The notes under the pieces are model-generated. The model was given only the letters and a program-made list of their open reading frames with translations, did not search any database and had not been told where the DNA came from. Positions 1-12,878 of a stretch of DNA of 64,000 bases are shown here, in pieces. The position numbers and the translations under genes were made by a program. Numbering within the stretch: position 1 is the first letter of the stretch; every line of letters begins with the position of its first letter. This DNA is from Silene conica. Lineage: Eukaryota > Streptophyta > Magnoliopsida > Caryophyllales > Caryophyllaceae. The stretch lies in the NCBI GenBank assembly GCA_029255685.2, contig CM055319.2, positions 29,669,568 to 29,733,567 of the forward strand, read 5' to 3'.

Positions 1-215
1 ATAAAAGTTTGCTTCCCCAATTTTGATGGGTACACTACCATATATTCTATTACAAATTATCGACTCGCCTGAAGGTATGGTCACTGAGTCCGCGACCCAA
101 TCAAATCTCTCAAGTCCCAAGGCCTTAACATGATCTCTAGACACAAATGAATGGGTCGCACCGGAATCGAAAAGTACGAAAGTAGGTTTAGAGTTCACAA
201 GAAAAGTAGCGGTCA
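1..215 (-). CDS. Start of G1 protease (partial)
   Basis: Minus-strand translation gives a retropepsin active-site segment, LFDSGATHSFVS, followed by a stretch typical of gypsy proteases. This is the aspartic protease that processes Gag-Pol. Only the first third is present; the rest, with RT and integrase, lies left of the window. Confidence 0.8.
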
Positions 216-405
216 CCACATGAGCATCATCCTTAGCTGCCTATTTTCCCATGGCAAAAAGCTTGCCACTGGATTTGACCCCACTCTGACTGGCACTGGA
301 TGTCCCAGCCTATTGGTTTCCTTCCGCTACCGTCTTCTGATTGCTTCCACCTCCATTGTATTGATTCTGGTACGAGCGGTTCTGATAATTGTTATAGTTT
401 CTCTA

Positions 406-1431
406 ATAATTGCTGCTGCCTCCAGAACTCGCACCCCCACCATAGTTTGTCATGGGTGTACGATAGCCACTGCTACCATAGGACTGAGTGCGTGATCCCT
501 GATATCCTGATGTGGGCGTACGATAACCCCCGGACTGATTCCCTCCAGATGAGCGACACATTGCCTGCTTGTGTCCCCTCTTTCCACAGCCGAAACAAAC
601 TACTCCCACCGAACCACTGCTGGCAATTCCACCCATGTGATTACCCCCACTCTGATTCCTCACTTCTCCGGAAGTATTGCCGCTGAAATACCCACTATAC
701 TTGTTGGTGCTTTGCTTCTTTGACCCAGAACTCTCCGTCACTACTTCAGCCTTCCTCTTTTCAGATTTTGACTTCTTGTCTTCCTTAATCATATCTGAGA
801 GCCCCTCCGCCGCCCCAGCCCTTAAGTAGATGTCCCGGACTGTGGTGGGCGGAGCTGCAATCAGTCTCTTCTTGATGTTGATTGACAACCCCCTCTCAAA
901 CTTCATCGCCAGCATAGCATCATCAAAACCCATGTCCCCCACGTAGCTCACCAATTGAATAAATTTCCTATAATAGGCCTCCACCGTCATGTCCTCCGTC
1001 ATCCAGAAAGTATCAAACTCCTCTCTCAGCTTACTTTTCTGGAATTCTGGTAGAAAGACATCATATAAGATCCTCTTTAATGCAATCCATGCCACGAACT
1101 CGGTCCCATCTTCTCTAGCTGCCTCTCTGATCTCTCCCTTGTTCCCGGTCCACCAGTCTCCGGCCATACCCCTCAGATAGTGGGCTGCTTGGTCAACCAT
1201 CAATTCTTCGGGGCAGTCCACCAACTCGAACAAGTTACTGAATTCCCGGCACCAAGCCCCCAGCAGATGAGGTTCCCCCTCCCCAGTGAATTGGGTAGGG
1301 TGATGCCTCGCAATGATCGTGCTCATCTTTGCGGAGTCCATGCGTTTGGCCTTTAGGGCCTCATTCTCAGCTATCAAACGATCCAATTCTTCTTGCTTGA
1401 TGTTAGCGACATTGTTTCTTCGCGGAGGCAT
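406..1431 (-). CDS. gag of gypsy element G1
   Basis: This region encodes the capsid/nucleocapsid polyprotein that packages element RNA. The first ATG at 1431-1429 gives a protein beginning MPPRRNN; the open frame upstream of it is leader. A retrotransposon gag domain (WW-containing stretch near AGDWW, then the FERGLS segment) is followed by a Lys-rich linker and one CCHC zinc knuckle, CFGCGKRGHKQAMC, then a Gly/Ser/Tyr-rich tail. About 340 residues is the usual size for chromovirus gag. The protease coding region follows directly. Fossil copy. Confidence 0.85.
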
Positions 1432-1965
1432 ACAATAATACAAAAGAAAAGAAATGAGTCCCGACTCATGTGGGCACCCATTTGGGTTAGGGCTATAGTC
1501 CCTAAACAATAGAGTCTTTTAATTAACTAACATGTCGTGTAACACTCATTTATAACATGGCTCAGGGATCACATAACCGCATATCGCTAGACATGATAAA
1601 CAAAATTTCTGACATGATTCCAATCACCTCATACATCCATATTAATATACACCTTTTGTATGCATATAAAATTCTTTCATACTCATGCCCTTACTGGCTT
1701 TTCCAATCGTTCACATATACTAAGAGTTCTTATCACATTCTTATCACAGTATACCATCACTTCCATCACCTCCTAATCTACCCTTTTCTCTCGTATATGC
1801 ACTCTGGGTTCCCGGGTAAAACTGAGAGGGCCAATGGTTCGGTGTGAGGGGGCCCAGACTCATACTTTTCCTTTAGTGTGCTCCTAACAGTCCTATCCCG
1901 GGGTTCATTTTATTTAGACTCTCCTACATTCATTGGGTTTATTAGGTTAGGCCTGAGGATCGTTC

Positions 1966-1977
1966 GCTCTGATACCA
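1966..1977 (-). other. Primer-binding site of G1
   Basis: The minus strand reads TGGTATCAGAGC, complementary to the 3' end of initiator-Met tRNA, three bases from the LTR end. This is the first-strand priming site and fixes the orientation of the element. Confidence 0.9.
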
Positions 1978-2384
1978 CTTTGTAACACCCCTGTTTATTT
2001 AAGGGCCTGTACTAGGACTCCCCAGATAAATAAGGGTGTTACCATCTCGGTTTCCCGAGGAAGTAGATACAAAGGAAAGATAAACAGTACTTTAATTAAA
2101 TAAGGTTAAACTCAAAGAACGAGTTCATACAACCAACTTATAAAACTGTCTTGTGAAACTAAAGTACAACTCATGAAAAGACTACTTTGGTGATCTAGAC
2201 TTTAGGATGGTCCGGATCCAAGCTTCTCCCTTCCCTTAGCTCCCATAGTCTCAACACCTGTCAATCTGCTCCCCAATAAATTGGTTCATCACAAGTGATC
2301 ACGAATACATAGGGTCAACCACGAGGTTGAGTAGAGGAAAATAAATAAACGAACAATATTATATATATAGGGATTCATTCATCC

Positions 2385-2519
2385 TTTCTCCGCACCGATC
2401 ACAAGGCCATTAACTCCGCACCGATCACAAGGCCCATTAACTCCGCACCGATCACAACTCCCATTAACTCCGCACCGATCACAACGCCCATTAACTCCGC
2501 ACCGATCACAACTCCCATT
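2385..2519. repeat. Minisatellite, five units of about 27 bp
   Basis: The unit CTCCGCACCGATCACAA plus a short variable AAGGCCCATTAA-like tail is repeated five times in tandem within the G1 LTR. Confidence 0.9.
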
Positions 2520-3002
2520 TCTCATCACCTCATATCGTATCACAGTAATATATAATAAAGTAACACAATATTCCAAATCATATGATAATATAAAATAATC
2601 ATGCTTAACATCAAACAACCAAGTAATCATCATTATATGCGCAGTAATTCCCCTACCTCAAATAGCAGGAATGCAGATAAGTCCAAGCTTGCAAAAAAGT
2701 TCCACGCGAAACTCGCTACCTAAACACGTATACGTAATGAATTAATAACCTTCCCGAACCCCTTACCAAACCACACTTACTATAAATAAAAACCTTCCAT
2801 AAGTGGAAAATTTCCAAAAATAGAAAGTTTCCAAATATAGAACTTTCCAAATATAGAAACCCCATGACTTAGATAATTTCCCGACTCATAAACTTCAACT
2901 ACACAATAACGAATAATATGGCAATAACGAACGACGACTATTATTAAAATGGTAGTAATAATAACACTACTAGTAAAATAGCAATAACAATAATTTTCAT
3001 CA

Positions 3003-3003
<1 letters not shown>

Positions 3004-3066
<63 letters not shown>
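3004..3066. repeat. AAT microsatellite
   Basis: About 21 uninterrupted AAT triplets inside the G1 LTR. The apparent poly-Ile open frame on the minus strand is this repeat. Confidence 0.95.
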
Positions 3067-3067
<1 letters not shown>

Positions 3068-4183
3068 GTATTCTTAATAAAGATAAAAGAATAATAAAGT
3101 AAAATCGGAAAAAGACAACGAACCAAACAGCCCTAACAACACCCTTTCACCCCCGACTTCAACCCATGCCCTTCCGTGAACCACCACTTCGACCACCAGC
3201 GTGCACCAGACCCCAGCACCGCCTACCCCTAACTACCACCACGACACCACCCAACCTGTCGACACCCACCGACGGGTCAGGCCAGAGCCCCTAAACCCAA
3301 GTCTGATCCACGCCTGAGTTGCTGACCACCCGAAACAGACCCAACTCGACACCAATTAACGCCCCTTGCACCACCCAAATCTCCCACCGAAAACACCTCC
3401 GACAAACCACCTGTAAGACCACGGTGGTGTCACTGCTTAGACCTCCCCCGAGTCGACAGTGGCACCACCCCCATACCACCTTCCTGACTCGACAACACAA
3501 AACCTCCCCTAACTCCTATTATAAACGTGTTGAACAGACCCAGAAACACCACCCTTCGACAACCCCACAACCACCTTAGCCTAGAGACACCACACCTCAC
3601 GACACAACCAAAACTAGCACTAAAACGACGAAGCCAACCAGACTTAAAAACAACCACGCCTTACCCTTCGAAATACAACACATCAAACACATACACGACC
3701 CATAACGAACAGTAGACCTGTCTCTTACCTGGTTCACGACTAAAACGACGGTCCTTAGGGTGGTCTGACCTACTGCTGCGAACTTCCCTTCTTACCTCTG
3801 ATGTGGCGGATAAGTATTTGAGGTGATGGCTGTGCAAAAGGTAGGGTAGAATTGTGTAGGCAGCCTCTTATATGACGGCTCTAGAGAGGCTGGAAGAAAG
3901 GGTGTAAAAACACTTAGGGTTTGGGACGTGGGCTCTTGGCCGTGCACACTAAACGAGGCCCACGCCTTATATGACCCTGGCTGCCCGGCAGTCATAGGAT
4001 CAAACCCCACCATCGACAAATTACTAACATGTTTTAGTAAGTACTTATCGGATGCTAAAATATGCTTACGCGCCATCGATTCATAAATTACAAAGGTGAA
4101 TTATGCAATAAAATATCTATCGAATGCACAACGCGTTTTAAAACTATCGACACAACAATTATCTAAAAGATCGGGGTATCACA

Positions 4184-5758
4184 GCGTGATTCGACCCGTT
4201 TTGCTAAATATTATTCGCGGGATTTTAATTATAAATCACACACATGTTATCAGATATTAATGCAATCGATACATTAATAATGGTCTGATAAAATTACGAT
4301 ATTGTATAATTACCCAAATTAATATAACTGTTTATATTAATACGCGAATACAATATTTAATTAAATATAACCGTTTATATTTAATTTTACAAATTAATCA
4401 TGTAATCCGTATTAGCTTAAAATTTTTTAATCCGTATTAAATAATAATCTCAACATCTCATTGACTAATTTAATAGTCAATACCTCTGACTAACTATTTA
4501 GTCGTATCCGGCATAAATGTGACTGTATTTTCATACCTTCACATCTCTCAAACGTGTCATATAGGTGTGACGTATAGAGACCAGTTGATCACCGCCATCC
4601 GTATGACAATAACGTCAAACTTTCTAGCAAGCCAACCGTTATTGATAAACGTGGATCAACTCATAATAATACTGAAGTATGCCCTTGTGATCCTTTAAGA
4701 GATTTAGTAAGTCATTGTACTAACTGTCAAGGACACCAGCCCCAACAATCTCCCACTTGTCCGTACAAGGGTATGTGCAATGACATTATCACACTACATG
4801 TGGAGGACACAAGCTCCAACAAACTCCCACTTGTCCGTACAAGTGTAGGTGCGATAACCGATTCTCATATCCTTTTAAAATTTCTCCCACTCAATGTAAG
4901 ACAATTTGCAAATCCGCATTCGCAAAGGTCGTATCTCACAAGCGATCTGTATCACGAGTGGTTTCCCCGACTAGAGAGTAACTTAACTGATAAAACGACT
5001 CTGTATTCGAGCATGGCCATGCATTTCAGTTACTACTCCTCGAGTGGCCCTGAGAAATGATAAAATCCTGATAAGGGTTTGGATATTTCCCTCAACTCGA
5101 ATCCTGCCGATGTAAGCGCAGCATGAAATAACCCAGAAAAAATCCTCTTGGCCCCTGTTACGGATCGAAGACCGTGGGAAAGAAACCAAAGTTACCCAAA
5201 ATCTGCCTTAATCTCAAGAGACAGTTGAAAGTCAAAAGACTCGACTATAAGGAACACTATGGAGGTCTTATCCACGACCTGGCACCAAATGTTATAAAAC
5301 ATTTAGGACTCCATAACGCTGTCACGGGGTGTCCTACGAGATATCCGTATAACTCGCCTTTGTGATTGGTCAGTCAACTGTTTGACTTATGGCTCGTTGA
5401 ACCCACCATCAACCAACGTCACAAAATGATTACCTGAGTTATCAGCTCAAGTGGGTAATCAAGGACCAAAACGATGTAATGTTATTCAGTTCACTTTGTG
5501 GTGTTCAAAATTGGCGTACAATTCCACATGAAAAACAAAACATTATATATCATAACAATGAGGTTGAATAGAGTACACGAGAAAATGAATTATTACATGA
5601 ATTCATAAAAGAGTACTACAACTTAGGAACACATCTAATTCCCATGGAATGAATGTGCCCTTCATGCTTATCACGTGGTAATGCTTTTGAGAGAGGATCA
5701 GCTATGTTGTCAACCGTAGCTATCTTATCAATAAATATCTCCTTTTGCTCCACGTAAT
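4184..5758 (-). mobile_element. Copia element D, 3' part
   Basis: On the minus strand this holds the end of RNase H (about 5758-5600), a 3' untranslated region, a PPT (AAGTGGGAGA, about 4749-4758) and the first 564 bp of the 3' LTR (4747 down to 4184, beginning TGTTGGGGCTGG). The rest of the 3' LTR lies beyond G1, which is inserted in it. The sequence matches the 3' end of copia C (14880-15832) over its length. Copia A is inserted at 5758/5759, inside RNase H. The 5' part of D is at 12213-14298. Broken and incomplete. Confidence 0.82.
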
Positions 5759-7862
5759 TGTTGGGGCTGGTGTCCTTGACAATTAAGTACAATGACTTAC
5801 TAAATCTCTTTAAGGATCACAAGGGCATACTTCAGTATTATTATCAGTTGATCCACGTTTATCAATAACGGTTGGCTTGCTAGATAAGTTTGACGTTATT
5901 GTCATACGGATGGCGGTGATCAACTGGTCCCTATACGTCACACCTATAGGACACGTTTGAGAGATGTGAAGGTATGAAAATACAGTCACATTTATGCCGA
6001 ATACGACTAAACAGTTAGTCAGAGGTATTGACTATTAAATTAGTCAATAAGATGTTGAGATTATTATTTAATACGGATTAAATAATTTTAGCTAAGACGG
6101 ATTACATGATTAATTCGTAAATTAAATATAAACGGTTATATTTAATTAAATATTGTATTCGCGTATTAATATAAACAGTTATATTAATTTGGGTAATTAT
6201 ACAATATCGTAATTTTATCAGACCATTATTAATACATCGACTGCATTAATATCTGATAACACGTGTACGATTTATAAATAAAACCCGCGAATAATATTTA
6301 GCTAATCGGGTCGAATCACGCAAAGGTATAAGGTAAGAGTGGGAAAAGCCCACTCTCACCTCGACCCGTTCGGCCGACCCAATCACTACATAAGGAGAGT
6401 CCTTCTCCTTTTGTCAGGTTACTGCTTCTTTGATTGTTTTACTGATAAAACACATCTCAAGGAAATTAGGGTTTTGAGAACTGCCTTTTCCCAAAACCCA
6501 GATCTCACATCTAAAACCTCACAAAACTCTCCCCATATTGCAAGGCAATTGGAGAGCCTTTCTAGCACACGCGGAAATAGTAATATGCTGTATACGGAAA
6601 TAATATATTATTTTTGTGAAACGGTTCACTCTCGCATGATACATATTATTTTAAAACGGTTTAAGATAATGGATTATTAACTTGTTAAAATTAAAGTGGT
6701 TAAAACGGTATAATCACATAATTTTAATCCCGAAAAGGTGGTTTGGTAAAATTTGTTAATCATAATAACAGTATTATGTCATGAATGAATTTTAATTTTA
6801 GTTGATGCATTTTATTTATCGTCTTGTTGAATGCCTTTTGAATGCTTTCTATAACGTATTTAAGTTTGCAAACGGTTGTAACTTATTGTGGCCTTAGAAG
6901 ATTGTGTCACCGTAATGATGGGACACAGTCTTGCTTGTAATTTTGAGATCTTGAATCTCCGTTTTGGGTTTTTGCCATGTAATTACTTTTGTATTTAAAT
7001 TAGAATGTAAATAGGGTTATATTTGTAATTTAAATTAGTAATTTTGTGAAGACCAAAGACGGAGACCGGATGCTCACTCCCGCTGCGAGGACCAAGATGG
7101 AACATCAAGACAAGCTTCTAGGGTCCAACGGTGGATTCCAAGTTGTTTTATGTTTATTTTGGTAGGATAGGCCACACTAGGACTTTTTATTTACGTTTAT
7201 TGCATTTATTTTATGTTTTCATCGATAATAGCTTGCATCATATTCCGCCTAAAACTAAACCACCTATAACATGCCTGAAAATTGACTCATGTAGAGGTTA
7301 CGCGTTAGTTTTCTGTGACAATACAGATGTCACATGTCAATTGGAAAGCCATCACTTTATTTCATTCATTCACGCATATGCTAGATATTAGTTCACTTAA
7401 AATGGATAAATAAAAATTGATGGGGTCTTCCTCGTATAACCAAAAATTGAGAATAGTCTTTATAAATCAGACTCCCATGAATCCCTTCTTCGTCGGTAGG
7501 CATAATATGACCCCTTCTACGTCGGTTAAGTGGGAACAGATGATTTATTTTATCTCAACATCATGGTCACTCGATACTATCTGGCGACTGAGATGGACTA
7601 ATAGATAGGATTTACGAAAATCTATCGACCAAGAGTTCCAACGGTGGAATTAGCCAAACTGTGGGCTCATCAATATACGGAAATTGAGTCTTGGGATCGT
7701 TTATATAATTCTTGAGGGAGATCAATTATATAAATGCATGAGTCTAAGAGTTTAAATGCAATTTAATATAGACTTAAATCACAACAATGAGTTGCTTATA
7801 GGGTTTTGTTTTTATCTTCTTTTTCAGTGTAGAACACGTTCAATTAAACTGCTGTATAACTA
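5759..7862 (+). repeat. 5' LTR part and leader of copia A
   Basis: 5759 to about 6573 aligns with the LTRs at 13333-14298 (reversed) and 15833-16852. From about 6575 to 7185 the sequence aligns instead with the leader of D (about 12213-12840, reversed). The rest, to 7862, is untranslated leader. The small open frames here have no family match. Confidence 0.75.
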
Positions 7863-9080
7863 ATGGCTGGTGAAGACCCAATGCCAAGTGCCAAGCTAGC
7901 ACGTGAATCCTGGCTAAAAGCCTTCATGGACTCCATGAATCAGTCTACTAGACTGAGGAATGATAGGTCAAACTTCTCTGACTGGGAGGCAGCACTACGG
8001 AATGCTGCCATTGCTGACGGAAAGCTTAAGTACTTAACTGAGCCCATTCCGGCACACCCAGGAACTGGAGCTAGAGCTAACGAAGTTCGCGCTCATAGCG
8101 ACTTCGTCATGGAAGCGGGTGCGATAAAGAACGTACTCATCTATGCAATGGAATCCAATTTGCAAAGACGCTTCATAACCCATGGTGCAAACAAGATTTT
8201 AACCACGCTCACTAACGAATTCTCAAAAGCTCCGAGAATCGTTTATTATGAGCAAACATGTCGCTTCTTTGAGGCGAAACTCCAGAAGGGCCAAGCTGTT
8301 AGCCCACATATTCTCAACATGATTGAGAATATCGAGAAACTGGAGGCCCTAAACTGCAAGATCAGTGAGAACATAATCATTGATCGAATGCTTCATTCGC
8401 TTCATGATGGGTTCGCCCTCTTTAGGGCCAACTATTACATGAACGACATGAAGAAGACTCCTCATGAGCTCCACTCCCTTCTCGTACAGACCGAGAAGGA
8501 TCTGAATTTAAGTGGGAGCTTGAAGCAGGATGTTCTCATGATCTCCAGTAAGGGTAAGGGTAAGGGAAAAGCTAAAGCTCAGGGCGACCTAACAGTAGGT
8601 AAGCCCAAGTTTCAGAAGTCAGGATTTACTAAGAGTGGGCCAGGTGAGTCAAGCAACTCACTGGGCAAAACAAAGAGCAAGGATACTAGCATGGAATACC
8701 ATCATTGCCACAAGACTGGGCATTGGAGGCGCTCATGCCCCGTGTATCGTGAGGACATTAAGGCAGGGCGTGTTACTCCTGTTGGTATGTCTTCTTCTTC
8801 TTTTATTCACATGATTGAGATTAACCATGCAAGTTACGGAACTTGGGTACTAGATACTGGTTGTGGTTCTCATCTATGTAATCATGTGCACGGCCTCCGA
8901 AACCAAGAACCCCTCATCAAGGGTGAGGTTGATCTGCGTGTCGGGAATGGAGCACGTGTTGCTGCAGTCTCGAGGGGAACATACGTGATCCAGCTTCCAA
9001 GTGGATTCGATTTATCTTTATATAACTATTATTATGTTCCTTGTTTATCCAAAAAACATTATTTCAGTTTCTGCACTTGA
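7863..9080 (+). CDS. gag and protease region of copia A
   Basis: The first 405 codons of the copia polyprotein, starting MAGEDPMPSAKL. It contains a UBN2/Retrotran_gag-type domain (residues about 40-230), a Lys/Gly-rich linker, one zinc knuckle with altered spacing (HHCHKTGHWRRSCP, residues about 279-292) and the copia protease motif WVLDTGCGSHLC (about 329-340). Gag coats the RNA and protease cuts the polyprotein. Start chosen at the first ATG after the leader. Fossil copy. Confidence 0.85.
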   Translation: MAGEDPMPSAKLARESWLKAFMDSMNQSTRLRNDRSNFSDWEAALRNAAIADGKLKYLTEPIPAHPGTGARANEVRAHSDFVMEAGAIKNVLIYAMESNLQRRFITHGANKILTTLTNEFSKAPRIVYYEQTCRFFEAKLQKGQAVSPHILNMIENIEKLEALNCKISENIIIDRMLHSLHDGFALFRANYYMNDMKKTPHELHSLLVQTEKDLNLSGSLKQDVLMISSKGKGKGKAKAQGDLTVGKPKFQKSGFTKSGPGESSNSLGKTKSKDTSMEYHHCHKTGHWRRSCPVYREDIKAGRVTPVGMSSSSFIHMIEINHASYGTWVLDTGCGSHLCNHVHGLRNQEPLIKGEVDLRVGNGARVAAVSRGTYVIQLPSGFDLSLYNYYYVPCLSKKHYFSFCT

Positions 9081-9199
9081 CAAACTCGGTTTTTTATTTG
9101 TAATAGAAAATAACAGTTGTATTTTCTCATTACACAATATGATTTATGGCAAGGCAGTTTCCATGAATGGAATTTATGTTTTAGATCAAACCACTGAAA

Positions 9200-10320
9200 T
9201 ATTACATGTGAATAATAAGAGATTAAAGGTCGGTGACAAAGATCAAACTTACCTATGGCATTGTCGTATGGGACACATAAATGAGAAACGCGTAAAACAT
9301 CTCATACAGAATGGAGCTATCTCGGCCTTTGATTTCGAATCATATGGCACGTGTGAATCATGTCTCATCGGTAAGATGACTCGTATTTCCTTCAAAGGTG
9401 TTGGAATGCGCGATGCCGACTTATTATGACTCATACATACGGACGTATGTGGCCCTATGTCGATCAACGCACGAGAAGGCTATAGGTATTTCATCACTTT
9501 CACGGATGATTTGAGTAGATATGGCTATGTCTACTTAATGAAGCATAAAAGTGAATCCTTTGAGAAGTTCAATGAATACCAGAATCGGGTACAGAACCAG
9601 CTGGTAAGAAAGATTAAAGCACTACGTTCTGATCGTGGTGGTGAGTATCTTTCACACAAGTTTGTTCAACACCTTAAAGACTGTGGCATCGTGCTACAGT
9701 TGACTCCACCTGGAACACCACAATTAAATGGTGTGTCCGAACGGAGAAATCTAACTCTACTTGATATGGTTCAATCCATGATGAGTCACACCATTGTGCC
9801 TGATTCATTATGGGGCTATGCTCTTTTCTCGGCCGCTCTAATACTTAATCGAAGTCCGTCTAAAGCTGTTGACAAGACTCCATACGAATTATGGAAGGGA
9901 ACGGTCCCTAACTTGTCCTTTATTCGGGTTTGGGGCTGCGAGGCTTATGTCAAGTGGAGACACGAAGATAAGCTCGGTCCGCGATCGGTCAAGACATACT
10001 TTATAGGCTATCCAAAGGGGACTTTTGGTCATTACTTCTACTCGCCAACCGAACATCGTGTTTTTGTTGCGGCTAGTGCGACGTTCTTAGAGAACGAATT
10101 TCTCGAGAATAAGTCGAGTAATACAACCTTCGATTTATTGGAGGTTCAAGAACCAACTACTGAGCAACCATTGGAGGAAACAGTTCCTACAACCGAGGCT
10201 GCGGTAGATATTCCTGAGGAACCTAGGAGGTCGGGAAGAGTCTCTATTCCTCCGGACAGATACATAGGTATGGTCGAGGAACATGACATAGATGACATCT
10301 TACTCCTAGCTAGAGGGTAA
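9200..10320 (+). CDS. Integrase region of copia A
   Basis: A GAG-pre-integrase segment with His/Cys signatures (LWHCRMGHINEKR, then CESCLIGKM) is followed by an rve integrase core with TFTDDLSRYGYVYLM, SDRGGEY and the glutamate-bearing stretch ending GVSERRN. It then passes into the EEPRRSGRVS linker that precedes RT in copia elements. Integrase inserts element cDNA into the genome. Broken copy. Confidence 0.85.
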
Positions 10321-10345
10321 TGAACCCTCAACCTATAAAGGTGCC

Positions 10346-11345
10346 ATGACCAGTTATGACTCAAAGCTATGGCTAGAAGCCATGCAATCCGAGATGAACT
10401 CCATGTATGAGAACAACGTGTGGGATCTTGTGGACCTACCTGCAAAGGTACGTCCTCTTCAATGCAAATGTCTTTACAAGATAAAGCATGCCGTGAAGGA
10501 AAACAAGATATCCACAAGGCAAAACAAGTTGCTAAAGGTTTCACCCAAGTGCCAGGCTTGCACTACGATGAGATCTTTGCACCCGTAGTTATGCTACGTT
10601 CCATTCGGATTATCTTAGCGATCTCCGCATTTCACGATTATGAAATATGGCAAATGGACGTTAAAACCGCCTTCTTAAACGGTTATTTGGAGGAAGAGTT
10701 GTACATGGTACAACCCGAGGGTTTTATTGATCCAGAAAATCCTAAGAAGGTTTGCAAGCTTAAGCGTTCCATCTATGGACTTAAGCAAGCATCACGGAGT
10801 TGGAATCATCGCTTCGACCAAGTGATAAAAGAGAATGGGTTCATTCGATCAGCCGAGGAACCATGTCTCTATATCAAGTCGAGTGGGAGCAAGATTGTAT
10901 TCCTAGTACTGTATGTCGACGACATACTCTTGATTGGGAATGACATACCTCTCCTTTCTTCGGTTAAAGCATGGTTGAAAAACCATTTCCAGATGAAAGA
11001 TCTCGGAGAGGCACAAAGAATTTTGGGCATCCGTATCTACAGGGATAGATCACGACGGATCTTATCTCTCAGTCAGGAGTCTTACATAGATAAGATCCTA
11101 GAGAGATTCAGCATGACGAACTCCAAGAAAGGGTTCCTTCCTATGACTACTGGGCTTCACTTGAGCAAGACTCAAGAAGCTAAGACATTGGAGGAGAAAG
11201 AGCGCATGAGTCGGATTCCTTATGCTCCGGCAATAGGATCGATCATGTATGCCATGATATGCACACGTCCAGACGTTGCATATGCATTGAGTATGACAAG
11301 TCGATTTCAAGCTCATCCAGGTGAACAACACTGGATGGCCGTGAA
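10346..11345 (+). CDS. Reverse transcriptase region of copia A
   Basis: RVT_2-type reverse transcriptase: WQMDVKTAFLNG, then SIYGLKQASRSW and the catalytic LYVDDILLIGND. The region ends at 11345, where a gypsy LTR begins. The last 140 bp are also present at 14299-14418 in copia C, so those two blocks are separate copies and not one interrupted reading. Confidence 0.85.
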
Positions 11346-12212
11346 TATAAAACCCCTCGCGAAAGCGGAAATATAAAACATACAAGGTACCAAAATAGCA
11401 GCGGAATTAAAACTTTTTAACGTAAATAAACATGCGAGGTGTTTTAACAAACTAAACATGCGGAAGATAAAAACATAGATAAGTATATAAGTACTATACA
11501 AAAGCAGCCCGGGATAGCATATCCCTACAGGCACCAAAGTACGGAAGACATAAAGCTAAGGTCTAGCTAAAGAATGGGTAAAATCATCGATGAAGGATCA
11601 TCGCTCGCTAGCCTCAACGTAACCCCCTGACGAACAGCATCAAGTACCTACACACAAACAACATGTGCGCCACAGTCAGTGGGAGTGACTAGAGTTCTCA
11701 TAGCCACCTAATGTCATACAACACAGAACATGTAAACAAGTATCATACTCCAACATAAACAATCATGTGAAGCATTTATCTCAACATCTCGGTCTCCTAT
11801 CATCATGCAAATACTATGCAAGGCTCTCAACCAACTTCGGAAACTATTTGGAAGGAGAGCCGGTTTCCCTTCCGGTTACCCGGCCGGGGGGTCTTTCAAT
11901 TCAAACCATTTACGAAACCAATTAAAGAGTCATCCAATGCCTTGGATGAACAACACTATAAACAAGTAATATTCTCATCACTATCAACATACATATCTGA
12001 CACTGTACCAACTCTAGGCAGGCAGATGTACAACAGTAAGTATATAACATCGTACCCCTACTCAGGCAAGTATATACCATGAGCAATATCAGACCATAAC
12101 CCCAATCCTAGGCATGGAAGGATACATATACACACTGCAAGGGATAACTCATATGGAGACTCCATTATACAACCACGGCATAAATAAATAGCCTCAGCAA
12201 ATATAATCCACA
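11346..12212 (-). mobile_element. Gypsy LTR piece (F-related)
   Basis: Reversed, this matches the 3' third of the F LTR at about 40240-41107: the GCGAAAGCGGAAATATAAA end, the CAACTTCGGAAACTATTTGGA block and the ACCGGCTCTCC segment. It begins where copia A RT stops, so a minus-strand gypsy element was inserted there. Only this piece remains, abutting the leader of copia D. By eye it is clearly diverged from the F LTRs, so it is a related but older copy. Confidence 0.75.
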
Positions 12213-12878
12213 AGTTAGTGTGGCCTATCCTACCAAAATAAACATAAAACAACTTTGGAATCCACCGTTGGACCCTAGAAGCTTGTCTTGATGTTCCATC
12301 TTGGTCTTTGCAGCTGTAGTGAGCATCCGGTCTCCGTCTTTGGTCTTCACAAAATTACTAATTTAAATTACAAATATAAACCTATTTACATTCTAATTTA
12401 AATACAAAAGTAACTACATGGCAAAAACCCAAAACGGAGATTCAAGATCTCAAAATTACAAACAAGACTGTGTTCCATCATTACGATAACACAATCTTCT
12501 AAGGCCACACTAAGTTACAACCGTTTGCAAAATTAAATACGTTATATAAAGCATTCAAAAACATTCAACAAGACGATAAATAAAATTCATCAACTAAAAT
12601 TAAAATTCATTCATGACATAATACTGTTATTATGATTAACAAATTTTACCAAACCACCTTACGAGATTAAAATCATGTGATTATACCGTTTTAATCACTT
12701 CAATTTCAATAAATTTAAAATCCATTATTTTAAACCGTTTATAAATAACATGTATCATGCGAGAGTGAACCATTTCACAACATTAATATACTATTTCCGT
12801 ATATAGCATATTACTTATGGCCAAGGGAAAATAAAACAAGTTATTTTCGAAAAATAAAACGCCTGTATACAGTAACGT

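Larger units (their letters stand above)
1..4183 (-). mobile_element. Ty3/gypsy element G1, 5' part
   Basis: Read on the minus strand this is a 5' LTR (4183 to 1981), a PBS matching initiator-Met tRNA, a gag region and the beginning of the protease, continuing past the left edge. The LTR ends form the inverted pair TGTGATACCCC / GGGGTGTTACA, common in plant chromoviruses, and gag carries a CCHC knuckle; lineage within the chromoviruses is inference. It sits inside the 3' LTR of copia element D: the sequence right of 4183 continues the D LTR exactly as in the copy at about 13765. GCGTG at 4184-4188 is the likely target duplication, but its partner is outside the window. The element is broken, with at least one break in the visible part. 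Confidence 0.88.
1981..4183 (-). repeat. 5' LTR of G1 (2.2 kb)
   Basis: Bounded by TGTAACACCCC at 1981 and GGGGTATCACA ending at 4183, next to a PBS on its left. It contains a five-copy minisatellite (2385-2519), a long AAT microsatellite (3004-3066) and a CCA-rich segment (about 3150-3715). Open frames inside it, including a string of CDRCGVNG repeats, are by-products of these repeats. Confidence 0.85.
5759..11345 (+). mobile_element. Copia element A, nested in D
   Basis: It begins with TGTTGGGGCTGG of the 5' LTR at 5759, followed by a leader, gag-protease, integrase and reverse transcriptase. It sits in the RNase H of minus-strand copia D: left flank GTAAT (5754-5758) continues a D reading that matches copia C around 14840. 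A gypsy element was later inserted in its RT, leaving an LTR piece from 11346; RNase H, 3' LTR and the right-hand flank are not present. The copy is broken (a handful of breaks), yet long frames remain open, so it is not ancient. Confidence 0.82.

Noticed and set aside
2379-2633. Minus-strand ORF with CDRCGVNG repeats
   Set aside because: It is the translation of the 27-bp minisatellite in the G1 LTR; no start context or conserved protein.
3291-3715. Several overlapping ORFs in the CCA-rich part of the G1 LTR
   Set aside because: Low-complexity composition opens all frames; no domain.
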